64,000 nt of DNA from Halorubrum vacuolatum (GTDB lineage Archaea; Halobacteriota; Halobacteria; Halobacteriales; Haloferacaceae), in the NCBI RefSeq assembly GCF_900188065.1, contig NZ_FZNQ01000001.1, positions 372,001 through 436,000 on the forward strand, read 5' to 3'. This document shows positions 36,197 through 45,580 of the stretch, piece by piece. The notes under the pieces are model-generated. The model had not been told where the DNA came from and searched no databases. It saw nothing but the letters and a program-made list of their open reading frames with translations. Within the stretch, counting starts at the first letter, position 1. Every line of letters starts with the position of its first letter. A program made the position numbers and the translations under genes.

Positions 36197-36287
36197 AGTT
36201 GATAAGAGTGCTCTTTATCACTATATATCCGTTTATAGTCATATATTCGCCGGTGGACTATCGCCAACAGTGACTACAGGCTGTAGT

Positions 36288-36348
36288 AAACTACCCCACC
36301 CTACTCCCTCGGCGCATACGCGCCTTGGTTCGTTGAGTGGGGTAGTTT
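36288..36348. repeat. Nested inverted repeat, 61 bp
   Basis: Outer arms AAACTACCCCA (36288-36298) and TGGGGTAGTTT (36338-36348) are perfectly complementary. Inside lies a second hairpin, GGCGC at 36311-36315 and GCGCC at 36320-36324. It sits after the HAD gene stop on the minus strand and before the phosphatase promoter. It could be a terminator for the phn/HAD operon, or the end of a mobile element of the IS200/IS605 type. Neither role is shown. Confidence 0.65.
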
Positions 36349-36416
36349 CCTTATTGCTGAGAACTGATCAACGATTGCCTACCCAAGAACAGCTACTGTT
36401 TCCCACGAGGCGGATG

Positions 36417-37184
36417 TCACGCAATGTTCGTCACGATCGGGATCAGCTCCTCTAGGCTGTTGATCTCGACGGTCGGTTCGACGTTGAGTGTGACGTCGGC
36501 GTTGTGGTCACGGCGGATGAAAACGGAATCGAGTCCGGCGTTCTTGGCAGCGAGAATATCTGTCTCACGATCGCCTACGTAGTAGCCTTCCGACGTATCG
36601 AGTGCGTTGAGCGCCTCCTCAAGGTAATGGGGGTCGGGCTTCCGGCGACGGAACCCGTCGGGGCCGAGATCCCGCCCGCGGACGAAGCCGAACGCATCGA
36701 GCCGGAAGTGATCGACGACGAACGCGACGGTCGGGTCGTAGTTGTTGCTTACGAGCCCGATCGTCGTGTGATCGGACAGCCAGTCGAGCGCCTCAGCATC
36801 CGGACAGAGCGTGCGCGTCCCCGCGGCGATCCGTTCGATACTTCGTTTGGCGCTGCGGCGCTCCCGTGCGGTGTAGAACTCGGCTGGATCGACGCCGAGC
36901 GTCTCGCAGGCGCTCACGAATGTCTCGGTGTATTCGTACGTCTCCAGGGCGGGCCTGAGGTCGTCTCCGATCTCCATCCCGCGCTCCTGGAGTACGTCGT
37001 CGAGGGCGCGGCTGTGGACGATCGAATCCGTGCCGTGGCCCTCCAGTACCACGCCGTCCATGTCGAACAGAACAGGTATGTCGATGTGAGCGTTGCTGTC
37101 GACACGCTCGTTCGAGTTGTGTTTCTGGCCTTCCTGTCTTTCTGGTTCGCTTCCACCGTACTGTGGCCGGTTTACGCCTGTCAT
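36417..37184 (-). CDS. HAD-superfamily phosphatase
   Basis: A 255-residue haloacid-dehalogenase-like hydrolase. The nucleophile motif is PVLFDMDGVVLEG near residue 40, motif II is GLVSNNYDPTV near residue 144, and the acid motif is YYVGDRETDILAAKNAG near residue 202. The cap region is helical, as in phosphoglycolate phosphatase-like enzymes. The first 33 residues are polar and not conserved. It overlaps the phnE gene before it by ATGA, so it is the last gene of the transporter operon and may dephosphorylate the imported compound. The substrate is unknown. Confidence 0.83.
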   Translation of the reverse strand: MTGVNRPQYGGSEPERQEGQKHNSNERVDSNAHIDIPVLFDMDGVVLEGHGTDSIVHSRALDDVLQERGMEIGDDLRPALETYEYTETFVSACETLGVDPAEFYTARERRSAKRSIERIAAGTRTLCPDAEALDWLSDHTTIGLVSNNYDPTVAFVVDHFRLDAFGFVRGRDLGPDGFRRRKPDPHYLEEALNALDTSEGYYVGDRETDILAAKNAGLDSVFIRRDHNADVTLNVEPTVEINSLEELIPIVTNIA

Positions 37185-38002
37185 CGTATTTTCTTTCTGC
37201 TGTAGGCTGAAACGCCCTCGCTGACGAGTACTACCACTAGAATCGCGAGCAGGATGGTGAGTACTGCTTGCCAGTCGAAGGCGTTGATTCGGTTGTTCAG
37301 TTCAACGCCGATGCCACCTGCGCCAACGAGCCCGATCACTGTCGCCTCGCGTACGTTGATATCCCAGCGATAGACTGCAATCCCGACGAAGGCAGCTTTC
37401 ACCTGTGGAACGATTCCGTAGATGAGTACATCGAGTGTGTTGCCTCCCGTCGCCTGGATCGCCTCGATTGGTGCGTGGTTGATTTCTTCTATCTCCTCTG
37501 CCAGAAGTTTGGCAATAAATCCAATCGATCGAAACGTGATAGCCAAGATACCCGCCAATACACCACCGCCGAACATTATCACGAATACCAGCGCCCAGAT
37601 GAGCGAGTGTACCGAACGCGAGGCTGCAATTATCACTTTTCCGAGTGCGTAGGTCGACCGGTTCGGTGTCGTGTTCTCTGCACCGATGTACGCAACCGGT
37701 AGTGCCATAAGAATCGCAAAGAGCGTTCCCACCACTGCGATGTTTACGGTCGCTATCATCGGCTCGACGATAGTACTCGAGTAGGCCAAATCCGGCGGAT
37801 ACATCCGTTCTATCAGGTTACCCATGTTCTCTGGAGCGGTGCGAACGTACTCGTATCGGACCGCCAGTGCCTGGTAGGAAACTATCGTGAGAACAAGAGC
37901 ACCGAGTAAGGCAAAAAAACGAATGAGTCGAGTTCGTCGGTCGTATCGCTCCCAGGTGGGATTCGTGTAGGCGTCACCGTCTGTGTCAATCGTCGCCATC
38001 AT
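37181..38002 (-). CDS. phnE: Phosphonate-type ABC transporter permease
   Basis: A 273-residue permease with about six hydrophobic segments and the BPD-permease loop region ATGGNTLDVLIYGIVPQVKAA near residue 190 that contacts the ATPase. RWDINVREATVIGLVGAGGIG near residue 220 is characteristic of PhnE. It imports phosphonate, phosphite or a phosphate ester. It overlaps the preceding phnE (ATGA) and the following HAD gene. Two different permease genes in one operon imply a heterodimeric channel. Confidence 0.93.
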   Translation of the reverse strand: MMATIDTDGDAYTNPTWERYDRRTRLIRFFALLGALVLTIVSYQALAVRYEYVRTAPENMGNLIERMYPPDLAYSSTIVEPMIATVNIAVVGTLFAILMALPVAYIGAENTTPNRSTYALGKVIIAASRSVHSLIWALVFVIMFGGGVLAGILAITFRSIGFIAKLLAEEIEEINHAPIEAIQATGGNTLDVLIYGIVPQVKAAFVGIAVYRWDINVREATVIGLVGAGGIGVELNNRINAFDWQAVLTILLAILVVVLVSEGVSAYSRKKIR

Positions 38003-38847
38003 TGAACCCTCCGTCGTGCGTACGCGCTAAGCATCTCCCCGAGCACGACGAACGCGATGATGGTGAGGAGAATACCCATGCTGAAGTCGTACTCGTACGT
38101 GTCGAACGACGTGAGGAGTGCTGCACCGATGCCACCAGCACCGACCACGCCGAGAATCGTGCTCGCTCGAAGATTAATATCCCACCGATAGATAGTCAGA
38201 CCGATAACGCGCGGTAGAACCTGTGGTAAGACGCCGTAGATGAGCACCTGCAGTGGACTCGCGCCCGTTGAGCGAATCGCTTCAAGTCGTGACTGGTCGA
38301 TGTCTTCGAGATCCTCCGCGAGAAGCTTTGCGTAGAATCCAGGCGTGGCGAACACGAGTGCGATAACCCCCGCGAGTGCTCCGAACCCGAACCCGACGAC
38401 CACGACGATTCCGATGATGAGTTCGTGGATTGCACGCGTAACCGAGATGATAGCCCGTCCAACGTAATACACCGGTCTAGGTGCGAGATTTTCCGCACCC
38501 ATCACGGCGACCGGAATACTCACGAGAACGCCGGCGACTGTTGCGACGATAGACATCGCGAGTGTCTCTACCATCCCGTCATATATTCGCCAGAACCGGT
38601 CACTAGTTTCGATGCCACCGGCCGTAACCGTAATTCCGAAATCTGGTGGGAAGAACGCTCCGAGCAGAACGCCCGCCTGCCCGGCTCCGTAGATGAGTCG
38701 ATCGAATGAAACGCGAGCTTCCCAGACGTTCCAGATGAGAAATAGAATCGTCACGAGATACACCCCCCATTTCACCGTGTGATTGTAGAACACCGTCGGT
38801 CGACTCCAGTCGGTCTCGTAGGCTTCAAGAGATCGTGCAGCTCCCAT
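37999..38847 (-). CDS. phnE: Phosphonate-type ABC transporter permease
   Basis: A 282-residue permease homologous to the next gene. It has RSTGASPLQVLIYGVLPQVLPRV near residue 188 and RWDINLRASTILGVVGAGGIG near residue 223, the same PhnE pattern. About six membrane segments are visible, with a short cytoplasmic start. It overlaps phnC upstream by one base and the second phnE downstream by four, so all are cotranslated. Paired PhnE subunits are known in several phosphonate and phosphite systems. Confidence 0.93.
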   Translation of the reverse strand: MGAARSLEAYETDWSRPTVFYNHTVKWGVYLVTILFLIWNVWEARVSFDRLIYGAGQAGVLLGAFFPPDFGITVTAGGIETSDRFWRIYDGMVETLAMSIVATVAGVLVSIPVAVMGAENLAPRPVYYVGRAIISVTRAIHELIIGIVVVVGFGFGALAGVIALVFATPGFYAKLLAEDLEDIDQSRLEAIRSTGASPLQVLIYGVLPQVLPRVIGLTIYRWDINLRASTILGVVGAGGIGAALLTSFDTYEYDFSMGILLTIIAFVVLGEMLSAYARRRVQ

Positions 38848-39746
38848 TACCGAACCTCCTTGGAAACCGACTCTTCGCTTTGGTGCTCTGGTTGGTTCCC
38901 GCCTCGTTCGGTGTTTCTGCGGGGAGATTGTCCGTTGTTGTGTTCTCCCAATTGATTCCCGTGTCGTCCCAGCTCCGCCAGTTCGGTGCGTTTCCGGTCC
39001 GTCCCTTCCTGGCCATTGCGGTAGATACGGTTCATCGCATCTTCGTCGAGTGCCGTTGGCGGTCCGTCGAACACCAACTGTCCATCGGAAAGGCCGATAA
39101 TTCGGTCGGCGTACTCGCGTGCGAGTGGAACCTCGTGGATGTTGAACAGAACAGGAATTCCTTCGTCTCCTGCAATTTCGGTCAGTAAATCCATCACGGC
39201 ATGTGATGTTTCGGGGTCGAGACTCGAAGTGGGCTCGTCTGCGAGGAGAATCTCGGGTCGTTGTAAGACGGCGCGAGCAATGCCGACTCGCTGTCGCTGT
39301 CCGCCCGAAAGTTCATCTGCCCTGTCATTTTCGTGTCCAGCGAGTCCGACACGGTCGAGAGTGGCGTAGGCTCGTTGAATGTCCTCTGCGGGGAATTTCC
39401 GCCGGAATGCCTGCCAGGTACTGACCGCTCCGAGTCGTCCCGAGAGTACGTTTTCCATGACCGTCAAGCGTTCGACGAGTGCATACTCTTGAAACACCAT
39501 CCCGATATCCTGCCGTGCGGTCCGGAGTTCGTCTTTCGAAAGCGCGGTTATATCCGTGTCGTTCAGATGGATAGTCCCATCCGTTGGCTCTGTGAGCCGG
39601 TTTATACACCGAACGAGCGTACTCTTTCCGGCACCACTCGGTCCGATGATGGCGACCACTTCCTCGCTGCCAATGTCGAACGTAACGCTGTCGAGTGCGC
39701 GGTCGCCGCCGGGATAGGTTTTTCCGAGGTCTGTTATCGAGAGCAT
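38847..39746 (-). CDS. phnC: Phosphonate-type ABC transporter ATP-binding protein
   Basis: A 299-residue ATPase. Walker A is [17 protein letters not shown] near residue 36, the signature is [14 protein letters not shown] near residue 147, and Walker B is [14 protein letters not shown] near residue 167. [28 protein letters not shown] is typical of PhnC. The last 50 residues are polar, charged and low-complexity ([10 protein letters not shown] onward), an extension beyond the usual PhnC of about 250 residues. It follows phnD by 24 bases. Confidence 0.93.
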   Translation of the reverse strand: MLSITDLGKTYPGGDRALDSVTFDIGSEEVVAIIGPSGAGKSTLVRCINRLTEPTDGTIHLNDTDITALSKDELRTARQDIGMVFQEYALVERLTVMENVLSGRLGAVSTWQAFRRKFPAEDIQRAYATLDRVGLAGHENDRADELSGGQRQRVGIARAVLQRPEILLADEPTSSLDPETSHAVMDLLTEIAGDEGIPVLFNIHEVPLAREYADRIIGLSDGQLVFDGPPTALDEDAMNRIYRNGQEGTDRKRTELAELGRHGNQLGEHNNGQSPRRNTERGGNQPEHQSEESVSKEVR

Positions 39747-39770
39747 TGTCTGTCGATCGCTCTCAGTCGC

Positions 39771-40907
39771 TCAAATTTCCTCGACGCGATAGTCGACCTC
39801 GTTTTGCTCTTGAATCTCCAGAATGACGTCCCAGTGTGTCGCGTAGTCGATTTCGACGAACGAATCCCGCCCGAAGTACTCGTCGAGTGCCGTTCCTTCG
39901 TAGTCGTAGTCGAGATGTGCACGTTGGATCGCCTCCTGTAGCTCGGGCTCGAGTGCGTGGTGATAACAGAAAGACGTCGTCGGGAACGGGTCGCTCTGCC
40001 ACACGACTTTCAGGTCGTCACTATCGACGTGACCCGCATCGATCTGTCGTTGAAGGACTGTGCTAGCGATCGGTGCGGCATCATAATCACCTGCGTCGAC
40101 GGCACGAATACTGTTCTCGTGGCTCCCGGAGAACTCGACGTCGTAATCTTCGCCGGGCTCGACACCTGCTGCTGTGAACAGGGCAGAGGGAGCCTGGTGT
40201 CCCGAGTTCGACGATTCCTCGACGTGAGCGACCTCCTGGCCGGCGAGGTCGCTCAGTTCCTGAATCTCATTGTCTGCCTGCGTAATAACCCACAACCGGT
40301 AGCCGAAGGTCCCATCCGCGATCTGTATACCGAATGGAACGGCACCAGCAATATTTACTGCGAACGCGGTTGCACCAGTTGCGAAACCTGCGATGTGGAG
40401 TCTATCCGCATTCATCGCCTCTACCTGTGCGGCGTAGGAGTCGAGTGGATTGACCACGACGTCACGTCCTGTTTCGGCTTCGATGTTTTCTACTAACGGT
40501 GTGAGTACGTCGTCGTATACGGCCGGGTCCTCTGTCGGCACGAGCGAGAAATCGAGCGTGTCGGGATCGAGCCGTTCGGACGAGTCATCGGGCGTCGCTT
40601 CAGGTGGACTACCGTATCGAGGCTCGTCGCGTGGGTCCATCTCGGCGAGGAGGTCGTCGGTACCGACATGGAAGTCGTCGGCCAACAGCGTCGAGACGGT
40701 TTGTGGAAGCTCTGGATCGTTCGGGTCCCAATCGGGCATGGTATCATCGTCCCCGGAACCACCTTCACTGCCAGATGACCCTCCATTTCCTGTGGAACCC
40801 TCGTTTTCATCCTCACTCCCTACACAGCCGGCAAGCATCGCTGTGCCCAGTGCACACCCTGTGGTCAGTACGCCTCGACGGGTTCGGCTAGAACGGTTCT
40901 GTGACAT
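39771..40907 (-). CDS. phnD: Phosphonate-type ABC substrate-binding lipoprotein
   Basis: A 378-residue precursor with RR at 10-11 and a lipobox MLAGC with Cys28, the Tat-lipoprotein signal of haloarchaea. A Ser/Gly/Asp-rich linker follows. The binding domain has NPLDSYAAQVEAMNADRLHIAGF near residue 145 and VEESSNSGHQAPSALF near residue 225, like PhnD/PtxB proteins. The ligand could be phosphonate, phosphite or a phosphate ester. The ATG at 40907 replaces an in-frame TTG at 40910. An AT-rich promoter lies at 40931-40950. It heads the operon phnD-phnC-phnE-phnE-HAD. Confidence 0.9.
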   Translation of the reverse strand: MSQNRSSRTRRGVLTTGCALGTAMLAGCVGSEDENEGSTGNGGSSGSEGGSGDDDTMPDWDPNDPELPQTVSTLLADDFHVGTDDLLAEMDPRDEPRYGSPPEATPDDSSERLDPDTLDFSLVPTEDPAVYDDVLTPLVENIEAETGRDVVVNPLDSYAAQVEAMNADRLHIAGFATGATAFAVNIAGAVPFGIQIADGTFGYRLWVITQADNEIQELSDLAGQEVAHVEESSNSGHQAPSALFTAAGVEPGEDYDVEFSGSHENSIRAVDAGDYDAAPIASTVLQRQIDAGHVDSDDLKVVWQSDPFPTTSFCYHHALEPELQEAIQRAHLDYDYEGTALDEYFGRDSFVEIDYATHWDVILEIQEQNEVDYRVEEI

Positions 40908-40930
40908 CAACTGATGGTCGGAAAAGGCAC

Positions 40931-40950
40931 ATAAATAAGTTTTATAATAT
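40931..40950 (-). promoter_or_regulatory. AT-rich promoter of the phnDCEE operon
   Basis: The minus strand here reads ATATTATAAAACTTATTTAT. Either TATTATAAA (centre about 38 bases upstream) or CTTATTTAT (centre about 29) could be the TATA box of phnD. Confidence 0.5.
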
Positions 40951-41079
40951 TGATACTTTTTGCTATTGGACAGTATATACGTGTCGAGAGCAATCGATAG
41001 AACTACTCACCGCACGGTACTGGGTTATATGATATTTATGACAAAGGGGGCGTCGACCGGCTCTCACTGGTGGGAAATC

Positions 41080-41335
41080 CTCGCTCGTACTGTGCCGGTG
41101 GTTCGTTCCGCTCGCCGACACCCAGTTCACGGGCGGCGTGCAGTCCGAAATACGGCTCACGGAGGGACGCCAGCCCGACGATAGCCAGGTCGGGCCGGTC
41201 GTTTCGAACGAGTGCGTCTGCCTGCTCGGCGATGCTAGCTTGTGTGACTGGGTCGACACTCCGCGTCCGCTACGGTGACGTCTGCACGCTCGGTGAGGAG
41301 GTCAGCGTACTCGGTAATGTGTCGGATAGACGACC
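41080..41335 (-). pseudogene. Decayed coding remnant, unidentified
   Basis: On the minus strand, coding-like text appears in successive frames. SSIRHITEYADLLTERADV (about 41335-41270) is followed after a shift by DPVTQASIAEQADALVRND, and after another shift by RPDLAIVGLASLREPYFGL and HAARELGVGERNEPPAQYER (to about 41080). These would join into one protein if two single-base shifts were repaired. No family is recognised. It stands between the phn operon promoter and the coiled-coil gene. Confidence 0.45.
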
Positions 41336-41387
41336 ACGGAAGAAACGAAACCAGCCCAAATGAATCCTGTCGCTCCGTTGCAAATCG

Positions 41388-42245
41388 TCATCGGCGGTGA
41401 ATCATCTCACGTTCGATCGTCCGCCGAAGGTCACGGAGTCGGTCGCCGATCAGCGCGACCGTCGAGAGAACTGGATACGTTGCCGAGAGATCCTGATACA
41501 GGTAGGTCGCGACGTCCGGCACCGTCTCATCGGGTCGGAGCGACCGATCGACCTCGTCCAAATCGTCTTGACGGCGTCGAACGACCGCGTCGCAGTTCTG
41601 TTCAAGAGTTTCGGTCCGCACCCGATACGCGTCCAGCGTTCCGTACTCAAGGTTTGCGAGGGGATTCTGTGAGAGTGACATCACTTCCTCGGTGATCGGA
41701 AGCAACCGTTTGATCGCCCGATCGAGGGATTTCTGTTCGAGATCGATCGCCTCGACAAACCGCTCCCGTTCCTCGATCGCCTCCGTCGTCTTCGAGATCA
41801 GCGCCCGTTTATATGGCTCGGCGAGTTCCGGCTCCTGTGTGAGCGCGACGGCGAGGTCTGGACCGAACTCGATCGCGATACTCGTTTCATAGGTGTCGTC
41901 GTACTCCTCCTCATAATGTGGCACCGACATCACCGTCTTCACATACGCGTCGCGGACCGCAATGAGCCCGTTTCCGGGGCGTTGGCTGCATCCGCCGCCG
42001 ATACCGGCGGTGCCACCACCATCGCTGCCTACCCCGGCTCCAAACCCCATACCCGTGCCGACGCCACGGAGTGGAGACGTCCCTGTCGCTGGTCCCGCTC
42101 GGGTTGGAATGGCAGATACACGGTCGCGAAAGGCCTCGAACGCCTCGCGCTCATCGACGACGCGGCGACGTTCAACCCGCAAGGTATCGTGGGCGGCCCG
42201 GAGCACCCCTGCCAGTTCATCTCTGTCGGTAGTCGTCGAAGTCAT
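41388..42245 (-). CDS. Coiled-coil haloarchaeal protein
   Basis: A 285-residue protein of long charged helices (VLRAAHDTLRVERRRVVDERE and IEERERFVEAIDLEQKSLDR) interrupted near residues 50-85 by a glycine-rich loop (GTGMGFGAGVGSDGGG). It has no membrane segment. The helix-loop-helix layout recalls a haloarchaeal DUF, possibly DUF7260, but I have not verified it. The ATG at 42245 is preferred to 42266 because AT-rich promoter-like sequence lies at 42268-42285. It is divergent from the pst operon. Confidence 0.7.
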   Translation of the reverse strand: MTSTTTDRDELAGVLRAAHDTLRVERRRVVDEREAFEAFRDRVSAIPTRAGPATGTSPLRGVGTGMGFGAGVGSDGGGTAGIGGGCSQRPGNGLIAVRDAYVKTVMSVPHYEEEYDDTYETSIAIEFGPDLAVALTQEPELAEPYKRALISKTTEAIEERERFVEAIDLEQKSLDRAIKRLLPITEEVMSLSQNPLANLEYGTLDAYRVRTETLEQNCDAVVRRRQDDLDEVDRSLRPDETVPDVATYLYQDLSATYPVLSTVALIGDRLRDLRRTIEREMIHRR

Positions 42246-42568
42246 GACAGCGGTAACGACTAACACCTTTTTAATCGCTTATATGAGGGGAACAAGGGGG
42301 AATCGACCGCTCCGGAGACGTCCATAGCTCGGCCCCCTCTGTACGCGGCACCTCGGTGTCGAGTCTCGTGCGTAGACTATCGGGAGGTAGCCGGATCATT
42401 CAATTACTTCGTATCCCCAAGATATGACAATTTAAATACGATATTTCTACATAGGAGTATTGAGACATATTGCGCTCTATGAGTGGTTCATACCAATACT
42501 GGGAGCTACCGCTCGGATTATATGTCACATAGCATACTACTTAACGGCTACCGCGTTAGGCGAGGGTG
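42246..42568. other. Divergent control region of the pst operon
   Basis: These 323 bases separate the coiled-coil gene from pstS. AATTTAAATA near 42430 and GGATTATATG near 42516 are TATA-like on the plus strand. CTTTTTAATCGCTTATATG at 42267-42285 offers a promoter for the minus strand. The region is AT-rich in its right half, where binding sites for phosphate-responsive regulators would be expected. I cannot point to a defined operator. Confidence 0.5.
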
Positions 42569-43603
42569 ATGGCACCCAGCCAGCGAAACCCAACGCGCGG
42601 TATCACTCGACGAAAATCGCTCGCGACGATCGCGGGCGTCGGCGCGGTCGCGGTCGCGGGCTGTATGGGCGGCAACGGCGGCGATGAAGGTGGCGTCGCC
42701 GGCACCATCGACGCCTCCGGATCGAACACGGTCGCACCCATCACCTCGTGGGCCGGCGAGAACTTCGCCGAAGAGTTCCCTGACGTCCTCGTCGACGTCG
42801 CCCCCGAGGGGACCGGCGCGGGCTTTCAGGAGTTCTGTCGAGCCAACTCGGCCGTCCAGAGCGCGAGCCGGGAGATCAGCGACGAGGAGATCGCCCTCTG
42901 TGAGGAGAACGACGTCGACTACGACTTCCTTGAGGTCGGTCTCGACGGGATCTCGGTGGTGAAAAACTCCGAGAACGACTGGATGGAAGAGGTCACCCTC
43001 GACGAGCTCAGGATGGTTTGGGAGTTCGATGCGACCGGCGAGATCACCCAATGGAGCGACATCCGCGACGAGTATCCCGACGAGGACCTTCAGTTGCACG
43101 CCCGTGACTCCGCGTCGGGGACGTTCGACTACTTCACGCTGGAGATCAACGGCGAGGTGGGCGACATCCGCGACGACTACTCCGCCACCAGCCAGACGAA
43201 CGAGATCATGGGCGCGGTCGCCGGCGACCAGTACGCTTTCGGGTGGGGTGGACTCGGCTACCTTCGTGACATCGAGGACGACGAGCCGATCGAGGCCGTG
43301 CCGGTCGAAAGCGACCAGGACGGCGAGTTCTACCTCCCCGAACAGGAGACCATCGAGGAGGGAACCTACTCCCCGCTTGCGCGGCCGCTCTTCGCGTTCT
43401 TCAACCTCGCGAGCCTCGAGGAGGAGCCGGAGCTGATCGGCTCGTTCGCCCGCTTCTACGCGAACCGCGCACAGGAGTTCGCGCGCGACGAGGGCTTCTA
43501 TGCCGCCCCCGACGAGGTCACCGAGCAGAACCACGACAAGATCGACTCGTGGCTCGAGAGCGTCGGCTACTCGCCGGACGATCTGCCGGTCCAGCGCGAA
43601 TAA
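42569..43603 (+). CDS. pstS: Phosphate ABC transporter substrate-binding lipoprotein
   Basis: A 344-residue phosphate-binding protein. The precursor has RR at 14-15 and a lipobox VAGC with Cys32. The binding site residues are visible in TIDASGSNTVAPITSWAGENF, PEGTGAGFQEFCR and HARDSASGTFDYF. It captures phosphate outside the membrane for PstCA. The ATG at 42569 is preferred to the adjacent GTG at 42566. pstC follows after 14 bases. Expression probably responds to phosphate limitation, as for the family. Confidence 0.95.
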   Translation: MAPSQRNPTRGITRRKSLATIAGVGAVAVAGCMGGNGGDEGGVAGTIDASGSNTVAPITSWAGENFAEEFPDVLVDVAPEGTGAGFQEFCRANSAVQSASREISDEEIALCEENDVDYDFLEVGLDGISVVKNSENDWMEEVTLDELRMVWEFDATGEITQWSDIRDEYPDEDLQLHARDSASGTFDYFTLEINGEVGDIRDDYSATSQTNEIMGAVAGDQYAFGWGGLGYLRDIEDDEPIEAVPVESDQDGEFYLPEQETIEEGTYSPLARPLFAFFNLASLEEEPELIGSFARFYANRAQEFARDEGFYAAPDEVTEQNHDKIDSWLESVGYSPDDLPVQRE

Positions 43604-43617
43604 CGGGGTCCCACCGA

Positions 43618-44634
43618 ATGAGCACTGACACGAACCCGGGACCGGGGATCACCGGCGACGCGGCCGCGACGGATGCGAAGCAGCGGAACAAGCGGGCCAG
43701 ACAGGTGTTGTTCGGCTGTGCCGCCTTCACGGTCCTCACGACGCTCGCCATCTTTTTCGTCCTGATCGACAACGCCGTGAGCTACTTTTACGGCGCACGC
43801 GCGACGGAAATGATCTTCCTTGGCGTGGAGCCGCAAAGCGCGGTCGGCCTCATCGAGTTCTTAAACGTCCGCGAGCTGCTCGCGGGTGAGGCCCGCTGGG
43901 CACCCGAGCACGCGACGCCGAGTCACAACGCGTGGCCGATCATCTTCGGGACGCTCGCGATCACGGTCGGCGCGGCGTTCGTGTCGATCCCAATCGGCAC
44001 GGCCACGGCGCTATACGTCTCCGAGTACGCCTCTCCGCAAGTCCGCTCGAAGCTCAAGCCGACCCTTGAGGTTCTCGCCGGCATTCCGACGATCGTCTAC
44101 GGCTACTTCGCGATCGCGTTCATCAACCCGGTCGTGCTCGGCCCCATCGCTGGGTTGTTCGGGATCAACATCGGCCGGTACAGTATGCTGTCGGGAATGC
44201 TCGTGGTCGGGATCATGACTATCCCGATGGTTTCCTCGATAAGTGAGGACGCAATGCAGGCAGTCCCCGATGATCTTCGAAACGGCGCATATGCGCTCGG
44301 GGCGACGAAATATGACGTCTCCGTCAGCGTCGTGACGCCCGCGGCGATCTCGGGGATCTTCGCCTCGTACATCCTCGCGGTCTCACGGGCCATCGGCGAG
44401 ACGATGGCGGTGACGCTCGCGGCGGGCTTTAACGCCAACATCACCGCGAACCCGTTCTCGGAGATCATGACGATGACCGCCTACATGGTGTCGATGGCGC
44501 GGGGAACCTCTGCGATCGGTACCATCGAGTACCAGAGCCTGTTCGCGGTCGGGCTGGTGCTGTTCTGCATGACGCTCGTGATGAACCTCCTCAATGATTG
44601 GTTCAAGCGTCGGTTTCAGGAGGAGTACCGATGA
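43618..44634 (+). CDS. pstC: Phosphate ABC transporter permease PstC
   Basis: A 338-residue permease with six main membrane segments. [15 protein letters not shown]-like sequence ([16 protein letters not shown]) and [21 protein letters not shown] are the PstC loop region that meets PstB. The ATG at 43618 removes 23 unlikely residues from the longer frame. Its stop overlaps the pstA start (ATGA). It pairs with PstA to form the channel. Confidence 0.95.
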   Translation: MSTDTNPGPGITGDAAATDAKQRNKRARQVLFGCAAFTVLTTLAIFFVLIDNAVSYFYGARATEMIFLGVEPQSAVGLIEFLNVRELLAGEARWAPEHATPSHNAWPIIFGTLAITVGAAFVSIPIGTATALYVSEYASPQVRSKLKPTLEVLAGIPTIVYGYFAIAFINPVVLGPIAGLFGINIGRYSMLSGMLVVGIMTIPMVSSISEDAMQAVPDDLRNGAYALGATKYDVSVSVVTPAAISGIFASYILAVSRAIGETMAVTLAAGFNANITANPFSEIMTMTAYMVSMARGTSAIGTIEYQSLFAVGLVLFCMTLVMNLLNDWFKRRFQEEYR

Positions 44635-45578
44635 GCGACGATTCGGACCGGAAACGACGACCCGACGGCGGGACCGCGACGGAGCGAAACCGGGGGGAGG
44701 AGCTGTTTGCGGACATCGACCTGCGCCGGGAGCATCTCAAAAACCGGGCCTTCCTTGGGCTCATCTTCGCGGCCTCGATGTTCGGCGTCGTCGCGCTCGC
44801 GCTGTTGTTGCTCGACGTGGTCACCGACTTCTACGTCGGGATCACCGAGTTCGAGATCAGTCTCATCCAATTTTTCACCGTCGACGGCTCACGCCGACCC
44901 GAGAACGCCGGCTTCTTCGGGGCGATCATCGCCTCGGTGATGCTGATGGCGCTGACCGCGGTGCTCTCGTTTTTCGTGGGCGTCGGGGCGGCCATCTATC
45001 TGGAGGAGTACGCGCCGAACAACCGGATCACGCGGCTCATCAAGGCGAACCTCTCGAACCTCGCTGGCGTCCCCTCCATCGTCTATGGGCTGCTCGTGCT
45101 CGCCGCGCTCGTCAACGGGATCGGCGTCGGGCCGATCCTCCTCGCCGGGTCGGTCGCGCTCGCGCTGCTCGTGATGCCGATCATCATCGTCTCCGCACAG
45201 GAGGCGATCCGGGCGGTTCCGGATGGCGTCCGAAACGGCTCCTACGCCACCGGCGCGACGAAGTGGCAGACGATCCGGCAGGTCGTTCTCCCATCGGCGA
45301 TGCCGGGAATCCTCACCGGCACGATTCTCGCGCTCGCTCGCGCGATCGGGGAGACAGCACCGCTTCTGATGGTCGGTGCGCTCTTCGTGAACCGGACGCC
45401 GTTCGGTCCGTTCGACCGGTTCAGCGGGATGCCGACGCAGATCTATGCGTGGGCCGCCGAACCAAGCCAACACTTCATCCACCTCGCGGCGGTCGGGATC
45501 GTCGTTCTGTTGACGATCCTGTTGTCGATGAACGCGGTGGCGGTGTACCTGCGGAACAAATACGAAACGGCGGTGTAA
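44631..45578 (+). CDS. pstA: Phosphate ABC transporter permease PstA
   Basis: A 315-residue permease with six membrane segments. [20 protein letters not shown] and [21 protein letters not shown] mark the family. An N-terminal polar region of about 45 residues precedes the first helix. It overlaps pstC by four bases and ends two bases before pstB, so the whole Pst complex is translated in series. Confidence 0.95.
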   Translation: MSDDSDRKRRPDGGTATERNRGEELFADIDLRREHLKNRAFLGLIFAASMFGVVALALLLLDVVTDFYVGITEFEISLIQFFTVDGSRRPENAGFFGAIIASVMLMALTAVLSFFVGVGAAIYLEEYAPNNRITRLIKANLSNLAGVPSIVYGLLVLAALVNGIGVGPILLAGSVALALLVMPIIIVSAQEAIRAVPDGVRNGSYATGATKWQTIRQVVLPSAMPGILTGTILALARAIGETAPLLMVGALFVNRTPFGPFDRFSGMPTQIYAWAAEPSQHFIHLAAVGIVVLLTILLSMNAVAVYLRNKYETAV

Positions 45579-45580
45579 CC

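Noticed and set aside
42479-42532. Seventeen-codon ORF upstream of pstS as leader peptide.
   Set aside because: No ribosome site or sensible codon pattern; attenuation is not known for haloarchaeal pst genes.
44594-45580. Upstream extension of pstB through pstA.
   Set aside because: This part of the frame is a shadow of pstA; the normal PstB starts at 45581.
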